Shown here: positions 1-5,026 of the stretch, piece after piece | Layout of the letters: each line of letters starts with the position of its first letter | Numbering within the stretch: the stretch's first letter is position 1 | Assembly: GCA_018818505.1 (NCBI GenBank) | Contig: JAHIRR010000271.1 | Span: 1-10,238 of the forward strand | DNA: 10,238 nucleotides | DNA from: Candidatus Omnitrophota bacterium | GTDB lineage: Bacteria; Omnitrophota; Koll11; Gorgyraeales; Gorgyraeaceae | Direction: 5' to 3' | Notes under the pieces: generated by a model | What the model was told of the DNA's origin: nothing | The model's database searches: none | The model's input: only the letters and a program-made list of their open reading frames with translations | Made by a program: the position numbers and the translations under genes

Positions 1-18
1 AACCTAGTAGCTTGGTTC

Positions 19-46
19 ATTACACATTAAACATTACACATTACAC
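19..46. repeat. 7-bp tandem repeat (ATTACAC x4) overlapping the cinA stop codon
   Basis: Four head-to-tail heptamers ATTACAC are visible on the + strand. The second copy has one change (ATTAAAC). Read on the cinA strand the unit is GTGTAAT, and the first copy supplies the last sense codon (GTG) and the TAA stop of cinA. No inverted partner is visible in positions 1-18. It may be one arm of a hairpin element cut by the window edge, like the 10-bp-unit elements farther right, but that is inference. Confidence 0.8.
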
Positions 47-1303
47 AAATGCATGAAGTCTTATAAAGTTAAGGGCAGCCTGAGATGCCTTAAATTTTAC
101 GATATTACGCTGGCCAAGGAAGCGGAATTCTTTGCACATGGTCTTTTTCTTTGTTGAGAGCGCGATATAGACTATGCCAACAGGTTTATTCTTAGTGCCG
201 CCAGTAGGGCCTGCGATTCCGCTGATACCGATTCCTATACTTGCGTCAGCTAATAGTCGCACGTTTTTGGCCATTGCGCTTGCTGTTTCTATAGAAACAG
301 CTCCGTGTTTTTTTACTGTAACATTAAGGAGTTTATTCTTGGATTGATTGCTGTAAGTAACTACACCCATCCTGAAATACTTTGAGCTCCCTGAGACGTC
401 TGTAATTCTATTTGCTAAAAGCCCAGCTGTGCAGGATTCTGCGACTGCCAGGGTCTTTTTCTTTTTTAGAAGGAGCTTCCCGACAACTTCTTCTAATCTC
501 TCATCATCATAGCCAAAGATGTAATTCCCGAGCCGCGATTTAATCTTTCTTTCAATCTTTTTTATTGTAGCGCCAGGGTTTTTATCAGTCACAGTTATCT
601 TTACTGTTATCTCTTCAGGATGGGGATAGATGCCCATCTGGACATTGCCGCCCAGCTTTAATATATCCTCGATCTTTTCATTTACCTTTGACTCCGGAAG
701 CCCGGTTATTTTTATGACACGGGATTTTATCAGCTTAGAAGGAGAGAATCTCTTTTTAAGAAAACCGAGTACAGTATTTTCCATCATGTCATGTATTTCA
801 AAAGGCACGCCTGGGAGTGCGATTAATACACTCCCCCTCACCCTAACCCTCTCCCCTTTGGGGAGAGGGAAGGGTGAGGGGATTATCAATCCTGGCGCGC
901 TGCCTATATTGTTTAGTATTGGCGCTGCACCTTGGGGTATGAGTGCCTGGCGCAGGTTATTCTTTGGCATCTTTAGGCCGCGTTTTTTGAAATGCTGCCT
1001 TATATAATCTGCGACTTTGTCTTTAAAGATCAGTTTCCTGTCCAGCGCCTTTGCTATGCAGTCAAGTGTCAGGTCATCCACTGTAGGGCCTAGCCCGCCT
1101 GTAACTATAACGATATTGGCATCCCGCAGGCTATTTTTTATTGAATCTATAATGACTTTTGGGTCGTCAGGGATGGACAGGTGCTTAGCGGTCTTTATGC
1201 CTATAGAGGAGAGATTCTCTGAGATATGCTGGGCATTTGTATTATTTATATGGCCGAGCATGATCTCATTGCCTATGCATATTACATGCGAGGAGATTTC
1301 CAT
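41..1303 (-). CDS. cinA: CinA-like protein: competence/damage-inducible domain fused to nicotinamide-nucleotide amidase
   Basis: Two-domain CinA of 420 residues. The N-terminal part (about residues 1-165) is a MoaB/MogA-like molybdopterin-binding domain with the family opening ICIGNEIMLGHINNTNAQ, then VTGGLGPTVDD and LPGVP. The C-terminal part (about 260-420) is the PncC-type amidase domain with AESCTAG and SGIAGPTGG. In the family PncC deamidates NMN to nicotinate mononucleotide in pyridine-nucleotide salvage, and the N-terminal domain has been linked to ADP-ribose pyrophosphatase activity. The ATG at 1301-1303 is preferred because the family N-terminus begins there; an upstream in-frame TTG at 1333 would add ten unconserved residues and lies inside the likely promoter. 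Oddities: residues about 141-157 are encoded by a GC-rich palindrome (separate entry), there is no Shine-Dalgarno sequence, and the stop codon lies in a tandem repeat. Confidence 0.95.
   Translation of the reverse strand: MEISSHVICIGNEIMLGHINNTNAQHISENLSSIGIKTAKHLSIPDDPKVIIDSIKNSLRDANIVIVTGGLGPTVDDLTLDCIAKALDRKLIFKDKVADYIRQHFKKRGLKMPKNNLRQALIPQGAAPILNNIGSAPGLIIPSPFPLPKGERVRVRGSVLIALPGVPFEIHDMMENTVLGFLKKRFSPSKLIKSRVIKITGLPESKVNEKIEDILKLGGNVQMGIYPHPEEITVKITVTDKNPGATIKKIERKIKSRLGNYIFGYDDERLEEVVGKLLLKKKKTLAVAESCTAGLLANRITDVSGSSKYFRMGVVTYSNQSKNKLLNVTVKKHGAVSIETASAMAKNVRLLADASIGIGISGIAGPTGGTKNKPVGIVYIALSTKKKTMCKEFRFLGQRNIVKFKASQAALNFIRLHAFV
834..881. repeat. GC-rich palindromic repeat inserted in frame within cinA
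   Basis: The arms are 834-856 and 860-881 around a TTT loop. They pair perfectly except for one AA/T bulge, using runs such as CCCCTCACCCT and CCCTCTCCCC. The composition is strikingly unlike the AT-rich surroundings. On the cinA strand it encodes about 17 residues (PSPFPLPKGERVRVRG region) between the conserved GSAPG and LPGVP motifs, where relatives usually have a short variable loop. Sequences of this type are known as widespread dispersed palindromes in bacterial genomes, usually intergenic. The reading frame is intact. Confidence 0.88.
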
Positions 1304-1310
1304 AGACTCT

Positions 1311-1340
1311 ATTATACGCGTAATATAGTGCAATAATCAA
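1311..1340 (-). promoter_or_regulatory. Likely sigma70-type promoter of cinA, apparently leaderless
   Basis: On the minus strand there is a perfect -10 box TATAAT (1316 to 1311) and a -35-like TTGATT (1340 to 1335), separated by 18 bp. Only 7 bp lie between the -10 box and the cinA ATG at 1303, so transcription would start at or next to the A of the start codon. This fits the absence of a Shine-Dalgarno sequence. Confidence 0.6.
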
Positions 1341-1412
1341 TTTTTTTCTTGACAAAAGAATTTTAGTACGATTTTTTTATAAAAAGATTATAAAAGTTAA
1401 AAGGAGCTTAAA

Positions 1413-1823
1413 ATGACAAAGGTATATTTCTTTCGCAAGATTTTGTTAATAACGCTTGTTTTAGTTTTAATTTCTGCGATTAATGTATATCCATTTTCTG
1501 AAAGGTGCAGTGATACTTTAAGGCCATATTTACTAAGTCAGCAGAAAACCAGTAATGCTGAGTATCTTTTTGGCAAACTCTTCTGGAAAACATTCTTTGA
1601 GATTAATAAAATGGTGAGATATGTGAAAAATAGTGAATTGGTTAAGAGTCCGCAATATATAGCTCCACAAGATTTAGATATATTTCTCGATGGGTTGTTT
1701 TCTAAGGAAAACGGGGAAGAAGAGATAAAAGAGTTAAAGAAAAAAATCAGACAGAAGAAAATTGAAAACATAAAAGTATTTTTTAGAAGAATGTTTAGAT
1801 CGTCAAAAGATTCCTCATTGTAG
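1413..1823 (+). CDS. Small secreted or envelope protein of unknown function
   Basis: A 136-residue protein that I do not recognise. The ATG follows a strong Shine-Dalgarno AAGGAG (1401-1406) at 6 nt, which supports a real gene. Residues 1-29 look like a signal peptide: basic start (MTKVYFFRK), a hydrophobic core rich in I, L and V, then a polar SERCSD region. A short CSDTLRPYL stretch follows directly. The middle is aromatic (LFGKLFWKTFFEINK). The C-terminus (about 98-131) is a highly charged EEEIKELKKKIRQKK-type helix that could form a short coiled coil and bind nucleic acid or phospholipid. The gene is clearly more AT-rich than its neighbours. It diverges from cinA and is followed by 465 bp without a gene, so it appears to stand alone. 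The predicted export is inference. Confidence 0.7.
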   Translation: MTKVYFFRKILLITLVLVLISAINVYPFSERCSDTLRPYLLSQQKTSNAEYLFGKLFWKTFFEINKMVRYVKNSELVKSPQYIAPQDLDIFLDGLFSKENGEEEIKELKKKIRQKKIENIKVFFRRMFRSSKDSSL

Positions 1824-1936
1824 GTATTTGATAGAACTATGTGCTTCTAATTCTGACCTGTCAATATAGTTGCTCTCTCCAATCTGAAAAATCTGAATTT
1901 TTTTGAAAGAAAATCAAGGTTGAGATGTGTCTGATA

Positions 1937-1995
1937 TAAGTGAGGGCACGACTTATGGAGTCCGAAGGGCGACATAAGTCGTATGCCCGAACTTA
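1937..1995. repeat. REP-like imperfect palindrome
   Basis: Outer arms TAAGT/ACTTA enclose GGGCA/TGCCC and then GACTTATG/CATAAGTC around a loop containing GAAGGGC. The dyad is interrupted by small bulges. It abuts the next inverted repeat with no spacer, which gives a paired arrangement like repetitive extragenic palindromes. No T-run follows, so it is not a canonical terminator. Confidence 0.75.
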
Positions 1996-2097
1996 CCCCG
2001 CCCTTTTGTTTGGTGCGTTTAGCATTTTGAATGCATCATCAATATATATTGCGTATCGCCTGTTTATTAGCGAAACGCCCTAAACAAAAGGGCGGGG
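1996..2097. repeat. 102-bp inverted-repeat element with 16-bp perfect ends
   Basis: CCCCGCCCTTTTGTTT (1996-2011) is exactly repeated in inverse at 2082-2097. The stem continues inward with GCGTTT (2015-2020) against AAACGC (2073-2078). The loop holds a small hairpin GCATT-TTG-AATGC (2022-2034) and a 12-bp perfect palindrome CAATATATATTG (2040-2051), so the strand could fold as a branched structure. It is too short to encode a transposase. I see no convincing target-site duplication. It could be a non-autonomous mobile element or an element mobilised by a REP-associated transposase; this is inference. Confidence 0.75.
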
Positions 2098-2101
2098 TCA
2101 A

Positions 2102-2125
2102 ATTCGCACCTTCATAGATGCGAAT
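2102..2125. repeat. Short inverted repeat
   Basis: ATTCGCA (2102-2108) and TGCGAAT (2119-2125) form a 7-bp perfect stem with a 10-nt loop, a few bases after the 102-bp inverted repeat. Function unknown. Confidence 0.55.
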
Positions 2126-2134
2126 CAGAGAAGA

Positions 2135-2169
2135 TCAAGTTACGAAAATCAGGGATTTTCGTAACTTGA
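2135..2169. repeat. 16-bp perfect hairpin with 3-nt loop
   Basis: TCAAGTTACGAAAATC (2135-2150) is followed by the loop AGG and its exact inverse complement (2154-2169). No T-run follows. The stem contains GTTACGAAA, the same word that makes up the arms of the large hairpin elements after recA and alaS, so it may be a single-unit relative of those. Confidence 0.85.
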
Positions 2170-2202
2170 GTGCTCATTGAAGGAGGTGGTGCCATAATTT
2201 GC

Positions 2203-2231
2203 TTTACTTTACGGACTTAGGATTATATAAT
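2203..2231 (+). promoter_or_regulatory. Likely recA promoter
   Basis: A -35-like TTTACT (2203-2208), a 17-bp spacer and a perfect -10 box TATAAT (2226-2231) lie 57 bp before the recA start. The predicted transcription start near 2238 falls within the following dyad. I see no match to the classical LexA boxes (CTGT-N8-ACAG or GAAC-N4-GTTC), so SOS control by those operators is not supported here. Confidence 0.55.
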
Positions 2232-2269
2232 AACTTTACATTTAAGGTCTTGCTTCAAATGTAAAGTTA
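2231..2269 (+). promoter_or_regulatory. Dyad over the recA transcription start (operator or 5' leader hairpin)
   Basis: TAACTTTACATTT (2231-2243) pairs exactly with AAATGTAAAGTTA (2257-2269). The stem can extend by AAG/CTT past a single bulged C. It overlaps the last base of the -10 box and the predicted start site, and ends 9 bp before the recA ribosome binding site. It could bind a dimeric regulator as DNA or fold in the 5' leader. The choice cannot be made from sequence. Confidence 0.6.
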
Positions 2270-2288
2270 ACAAAAGGGGAGGTGTAGG

Positions 2289-3323
2289 ATGGCTAAGAAG
2301 GAAGAGAAAAAGGTCGTGGCACAGGATGACAGGGAGAAGGCACTGGATATAGCGGTTTCGCAGATAGAGAAGCAGTTTGGCAAGGGCTCTATTATGAAGC
2401 TGGGCCAGGAGACAAAGTTCGAGGTGGACGCTATCCCGACAGGCGCGCTGCCGCTTGATCTGGCCCTGGGTGTGGGTGGTGTGCCAAGGGGCAGGGTCGT
2501 GGAGATATACGGACCTGAGGCAGGCGGCAAGACTACACTTACCTTAAGCATTATATCGCAGGTCCAGAAGCGGGGCGGCGTGGCAGCGTTTATAGATGCT
2601 GAACATGCCTTGGATCCGACATATGCAAAGAAATTAGGCGTGAACTTAGATGACCTTCTGATCTCACAGCCGGATACAGGCGAGCAGGCCCTGGATATAG
2701 CTGAGATGCTTGTGCGCTCAAAAGCAGTGGACCTGATCGTGATCGACTCTGTAGCAGCTCTTGTGCCAAAGGCAGAGATAGAAGGTGAAATGGGCGACAG
2801 ACACATAGGACTGCAGGCGCGGCTCATGTCACAGGCCCTGCGTAAGCTGACAGCTATTATCTCAAAGACAAACACATGCGTTATATTTATAAACCAGATA
2901 AGGGAGAAGATAGGCGTGATGTTCGGTAACCCTGAGACCACTACTGGCGGCCGCGCGTTGAAGTTCTATTCTTCAGTAAGGATCGATTTAAGACGGATAA
3001 CCTCTATAAAGGCAGGGGACAATGTGATCGGCGTAAGGGTAAGGGCAAAGGTCGTGAAGAATAAGGTTGCCCCGCCTTTTAAAAAGGCAGAGTTTGATAT
3101 TATGCACGATGAAGGCATCTCGCGCTCAGGCGCAATTTTGGACTTAGGCATTGACGCAGGGGTCCTGGAAAAATCCGGCTCATGGGTCACGTTTGGCAGT
3201 GAAAAGATCGGCCAGGGCAGGGAATCGGCAAGAGAGTTTTTGAGGAGCAATGCAAAGGTCACTAATGAGATAGAGAAAAAGATCAGGGAATCCTTGCTAG
3301 CGAAGTCTCCTGCTAAGAGATAG
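2289..3323 (+). CDS. recA: Recombinase RecA
   Basis: Full-length bacterial RecA, 344 residues, near the family norm of about 350. It polymerises on single-stranded DNA and uses ATP for homology search and strand exchange in recombinational repair; its filament also triggers LexA self-cleavage where LexA exists. Visible features: Walker A at residues 75-82 (GPEAGGKT), FIDAEHALD, the Walker B segment [12 protein letters not shown], the [25 protein letters not shown] segment spanning the second DNA-binding loop, and a short basic tail (AKSPAKR). The ATG at 2289 has a GGAGG at 6 nt and the usual N-terminal helix. The Walker A reads AG where most RecA proteins have SS (GPESSGKT), though the GxxxxGKT frame is kept. 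It is probably transcribed alone from the promoter at 2203-2231, and a large hairpin element begins one base after the stop. Confidence 0.98.
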   Translation: MAKKEEKKVVAQDDREKALDIAVSQIEKQFGKGSIMKLGQETKFEVDAIPTGALPLDLALGVGGVPRGRVVEIYGPEAGGKTTLTLSIISQVQKRGGVAAFIDAEHALDPTYAKKLGVNLDDLLISQPDTGEQALDIAEMLVRSKAVDLIVIDSVAALVPKAEIEGEMGDRHIGLQARLMSQALRKLTAIISKTNTCVIFINQIREKIGVMFGNPETTTGGRALKFYSSVRIDLRRITSIKAGDNVIGVRVRAKVVKNKVAPPFKKAEFDIMHDEGISRSGAILDLGIDAGVLEKSGSWVTFGSEKIGQGRESAREFLRSNAKVTNEIEKKIRESLLAKSPAKR

Positions 3324-3324
3324 C

Positions 3325-3479
3325 GTGGAGGTTTCGTGAGGAGGTTTCGTAAAGTTGCGTTAAGTTTCGTTAGGTTGCGTAAGGTTGCATTACAACGTTT
3401 GAATTCTCGCTCTTTGTAACTTTACGAAACGTTACGAAACTTCACGAAACCTAACGCAACATCCACACACAACCTCCAC
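3325..3479. repeat. Long hairpin element A with arms of 10-bp tandem units
   Basis: The outer stem GTGGAGGTT (3325-3333) pairs with AACCTCCAC (3471-3479). The left arm, after a first GTTTCGTGAG and a 3-bp offset, runs in exact 10-bp steps: GTTTCGTAAA (3344), GTTGCGTTAA, GTTTCGTTAG, GTTGCGTAAG, GTTGCATTAC (to 3393). The right arm starts TTTGTAAC (3413-3420), then TTTACGAAAC, GTTACGAAAC, TTCACGAAAC and CTAACGCAAC (3421-3460), also in 10-bp steps. The right-arm units are inverse complements of the left-arm units with scattered mismatches. It lies between recA and the protease gene and is not followed by a T-run. Confidence 0.92.
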
Positions 3480-3514
3480 ATCAAATGTCTTATATTATTG
3501 GAGGAAACGCAAGT

Positions 3515-4954
3515 ATGCGAACTAAGATATTTATTTTTATTATTGCAGTAGTTTGTATAGCATGCGTCGCAAGTGCCCAGCCGGCGCAGGAGGCGCTTGA
3601 TCTGCAGGATTCATTTGTCAAGGTCTCAAAAGAGGTCGGGCCAGCTGTTGTTAGTATAAGCATTGAACAAGTAGAGCATTATCAGACCAGATATTATCCA
3701 TTTGCGGAATTCCGGGATGATTTTTTCAAGGATTTTTTTGATGACTTTTTTGTGGCCGGCCCTGACAGGGAGTTTAAGCGCGTAGGCCTTGGTTCAGGTG
3801 TTATTATAGATAAGGAAGGATATATCCTTACAAATGAACATGTGGTCGGCAGCGCAGACAAGATCACTGTGACCCTTCCTGATGGAAGGGAATTTAAAGG
3901 CCAACTGACAGGCTCAGATGTGCATTCGGATCTCGCGGTTGTTAAGATCGAGCCAAAAGGCGATCTCCCTGTTGCGAGGCTTGGCGATTCGGATAAGGTA
4001 AAAATAGGCCATTGGGCGATCGCGATCGGTAATCCATTCGCGTTCGCTGTAAAAAATCCTGAACCAACCCTTACTGTGGGTGTAGTGAGCGCATTGCATA
4101 GAAGCCTTCCAAGGACAGATAAAAGGGCAAGAGAATATTCTGATTTAATACAGACTGACGCGGCTATAAATCCAGGCAACAGCGGTGGGCCTCTTGTGAA
4201 TATCCATGGAGAGGTGATAGGCATAAATGTAGCGATATTTACTTTAAGCGGCGGGTCTGAGGGTATAGGCTTTGCAGTGCCTGCTAATACAGCCAAGAGG
4301 ATCATGGAGGACTTGAAACAAGGCCGAGAGGTTCTTTACGGTTGGCTCGGTGTGATCATACAGGATGTTGATTCTGACTTGGCTGGGTATTTTGGATTGG
4401 ATAGTAAGTTTGGGGTTCTGATCTCAAGAATTTTAGAAAATAGCCCTGCTGAAAAGACCGGGTTGAAGCCAGGAGACATAATCGCGTCTTTTGACAATGA
4501 GAAGGTAAGAAACACACAGGACCTGATCAGGATGGTGTTGAAAAAGGATATTGGCGAAAAGGCAAAACTTGGCATAATAAGAAAAAGAGAGATCCATACT
4601 TTTGAGGTAGAGATAGGGCAAAGGCCTGATGGAAAAACTATGCTGGCAGAGAAAAAAGAAAAAGCGGAAACAGAATCTGTAGATAGCAAATTTTGGAGAG
4701 GACTTGAGGTCTCTGAGATCTCGCCTGAGATGGCGAGCCGTTTTAAGCTGAGCACGAATACAGGTGTGATCGTCATTAATGTAGAACCAGGCAGTTCTGC
4801 TGAGAGATCCGGTATACGCTCAGGAGATGTGATTTACGAGATCAACCGGGTGCAGATCAAGGGTTTGAAGGACTATAAAGATGCGATCAGAGATGTTTCA
4901 GGTGACGTGTTGGTCGGGACGTATAGAGGATATGTGGTTATAAAGGAGAGGTAG
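3515..4954 (+). CDS. Periplasmic serine endoprotease, HtrA/DegQ (Do) family
   Basis: A 479-residue HtrA-family protease with two PDZ domains, the DegP/DegQ arrangement; these act in the periplasm as ATP-independent protease-chaperones on misfolded envelope proteins. The signal peptide is MRTKIFIFIIAVVCIACVASA, with likely type I cleavage after ASA. Numbering from this start, the catalytic triad is H109 (LTNEHVV), D139 (HSDLAVV) and S223 (PGNSGGPL). PDZ1 spans about 274-371 and PDZ2 about 394-479. An aromatic-acidic segment (FFKDFFDDFF, near 70-79) precedes the protease core, as in the flexible loop of relatives. The ATG at 3515 is preferred over the in-frame ATG at 3485: GGAGG (3500-3504) lies 10 nt before it and the signal peptide then starts normally. 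The gene follows hairpin element A and is closed by an intrinsic terminator. DegP and DegQ cannot be told apart, so no symbol is given. Confidence 0.95.
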   Translation: MRTKIFIFIIAVVCIACVASAQPAQEALDLQDSFVKVSKEVGPAVVSISIEQVEHYQTRYYPFAEFRDDFFKDFFDDFFVAGPDREFKRVGLGSGVIIDKEGYILTNEHVVGSADKITVTLPDGREFKGQLTGSDVHSDLAVVKIEPKGDLPVARLGDSDKVKIGHWAIAIGNPFAFAVKNPEPTLTVGVVSALHRSLPRTDKRAREYSDLIQTDAAINPGNSGGPLVNIHGEVIGINVAIFTLSGGSEGIGFAVPANTAKRIMEDLKQGREVLYGWLGVIIQDVDSDLAGYFGLDSKFGVLISRILENSPAEKTGLKPGDIIASFDNEKVRNTQDLIRMVLKKDIGEKAKLGIIRKREIHTFEVEIGQRPDGKTMLAEKKEKAETESVDSKFWRGLEVSEISPEMASRFKLSTNTGVIVINVEPGSSAERSGIRSGDVIYEINRVQIKGLKDYKDAIRDVSGDVLVGTYRGYVVIKER

Positions 4955-4964
4955 TTTCGAGGTC

Positions 4965-4997
4965 AAAAAAGCCGAGGCTGGACCTCGGCTTTTTTTT
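4965..4997 (+). terminator. Strong intrinsic terminator after the HtrA-family gene
   Basis: GCCGAGG (4971-4977), loop CTGGA, CCTCGGC (4983-4989), then eight T residues (4990-4997). A preceding run of six A residues can extend the stem and makes the terminator bidirectional. It begins 10 bp after the protease stop codon and ends 29 bp before the alaS ATG, which leaves almost no room for a separate alaS promoter. Confidence 0.92.
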
Positions 4998-5016
4998 GAG
5001 CCGAGGTCCAGCCTCG
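4973..5016. repeat. 18-bp perfect inverted repeat overlapping the terminator, upstream of alaS
   Basis: CGAGGCTGGACCTCGGCT (4973-4990) is exactly inverted at 4999-5016 with an 8-nt loop of mostly T. Its left arm contains most of the terminator hairpin, so CCTCGGCT (4983-4990) can pair either with AGCCGAGG upstream (4970-4977) or with the second copy of AGCCGAGG downstream (4999-5006). An outer TTCGAGG (4956-4962) also matches CCTCGAA (5012-5018). The alternative fold ends 10 nt before the alaS start. Confidence 0.88.
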
Positions 5017-5026
5017 AACAAGCGGT

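Larger units (their letters stand above)
1824..2288. other. 465-bp intergenic region packed with inverted repeats upstream of recA
   Basis: No convincing ORF is present on either strand. From 1824 to 1936 I see nothing but AT-rich DNA, with a direct repeat of ATCTGAA and a weak AT-only dyad near 1888-1906. From 1937 on it holds five consecutive dyads (1937-1995, 1996-2097, 2102-2125, 2135-2169, 2231-2269). A perfect Shine-Dalgarno-like AAGGAGGT without an obvious gene lies at 2180-2187, and a recA promoter at 2203-2231. The recA Shine-Dalgarno (GGAGG, 2278-2282) lies 6 nt before its ATG. Confidence 0.85.

Noticed and set aside
630..1328. + strand ORFs at 630-1007 and 1017-1328 opposite cinA
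   Set aside because: They are the complement of a clear cinA. One is kept open by the GC-rich palindrome, and neither shows family motifs or a ribosome binding site.
1349..1383. Promoter for the small secreted protein: perfect TTGACA (1349-1354) and TATAAA (1378-1383)
   Set aside because: The spacer would be 23 bp, too long for a sigma70 promoter, and no good -10 box lies at 16-18 bp.
1888..1906. Terminator after the small secreted protein gene (AAAAAT-CTGA-ATTTTT)
   Set aside because: The stem is AT only and very weak; it is not convincing as an intrinsic terminator.
1937..2170. tRNA or known structured RNA in the palindromic region upstream of recA
   Set aside because: I could not place a tRNA acceptor stem, anticodon arm or T-arm consensus, and the dyads are independent hairpins rather than a recognisable RNA family.
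3485..3514. Upstream ATG at 3485 as the start of the HtrA-type protease
   Set aside because: It has no Shine-Dalgarno and would put ten polar residues before the signal peptide; the ATG at 3515 has GGAGG at 10 nt.
4965..5026. T-box riboswitch controlling alaS
   Set aside because: The leader is under 75 nt and lacks the T-box core sequence and specifier stem; only a terminator and a competing hairpin are present.
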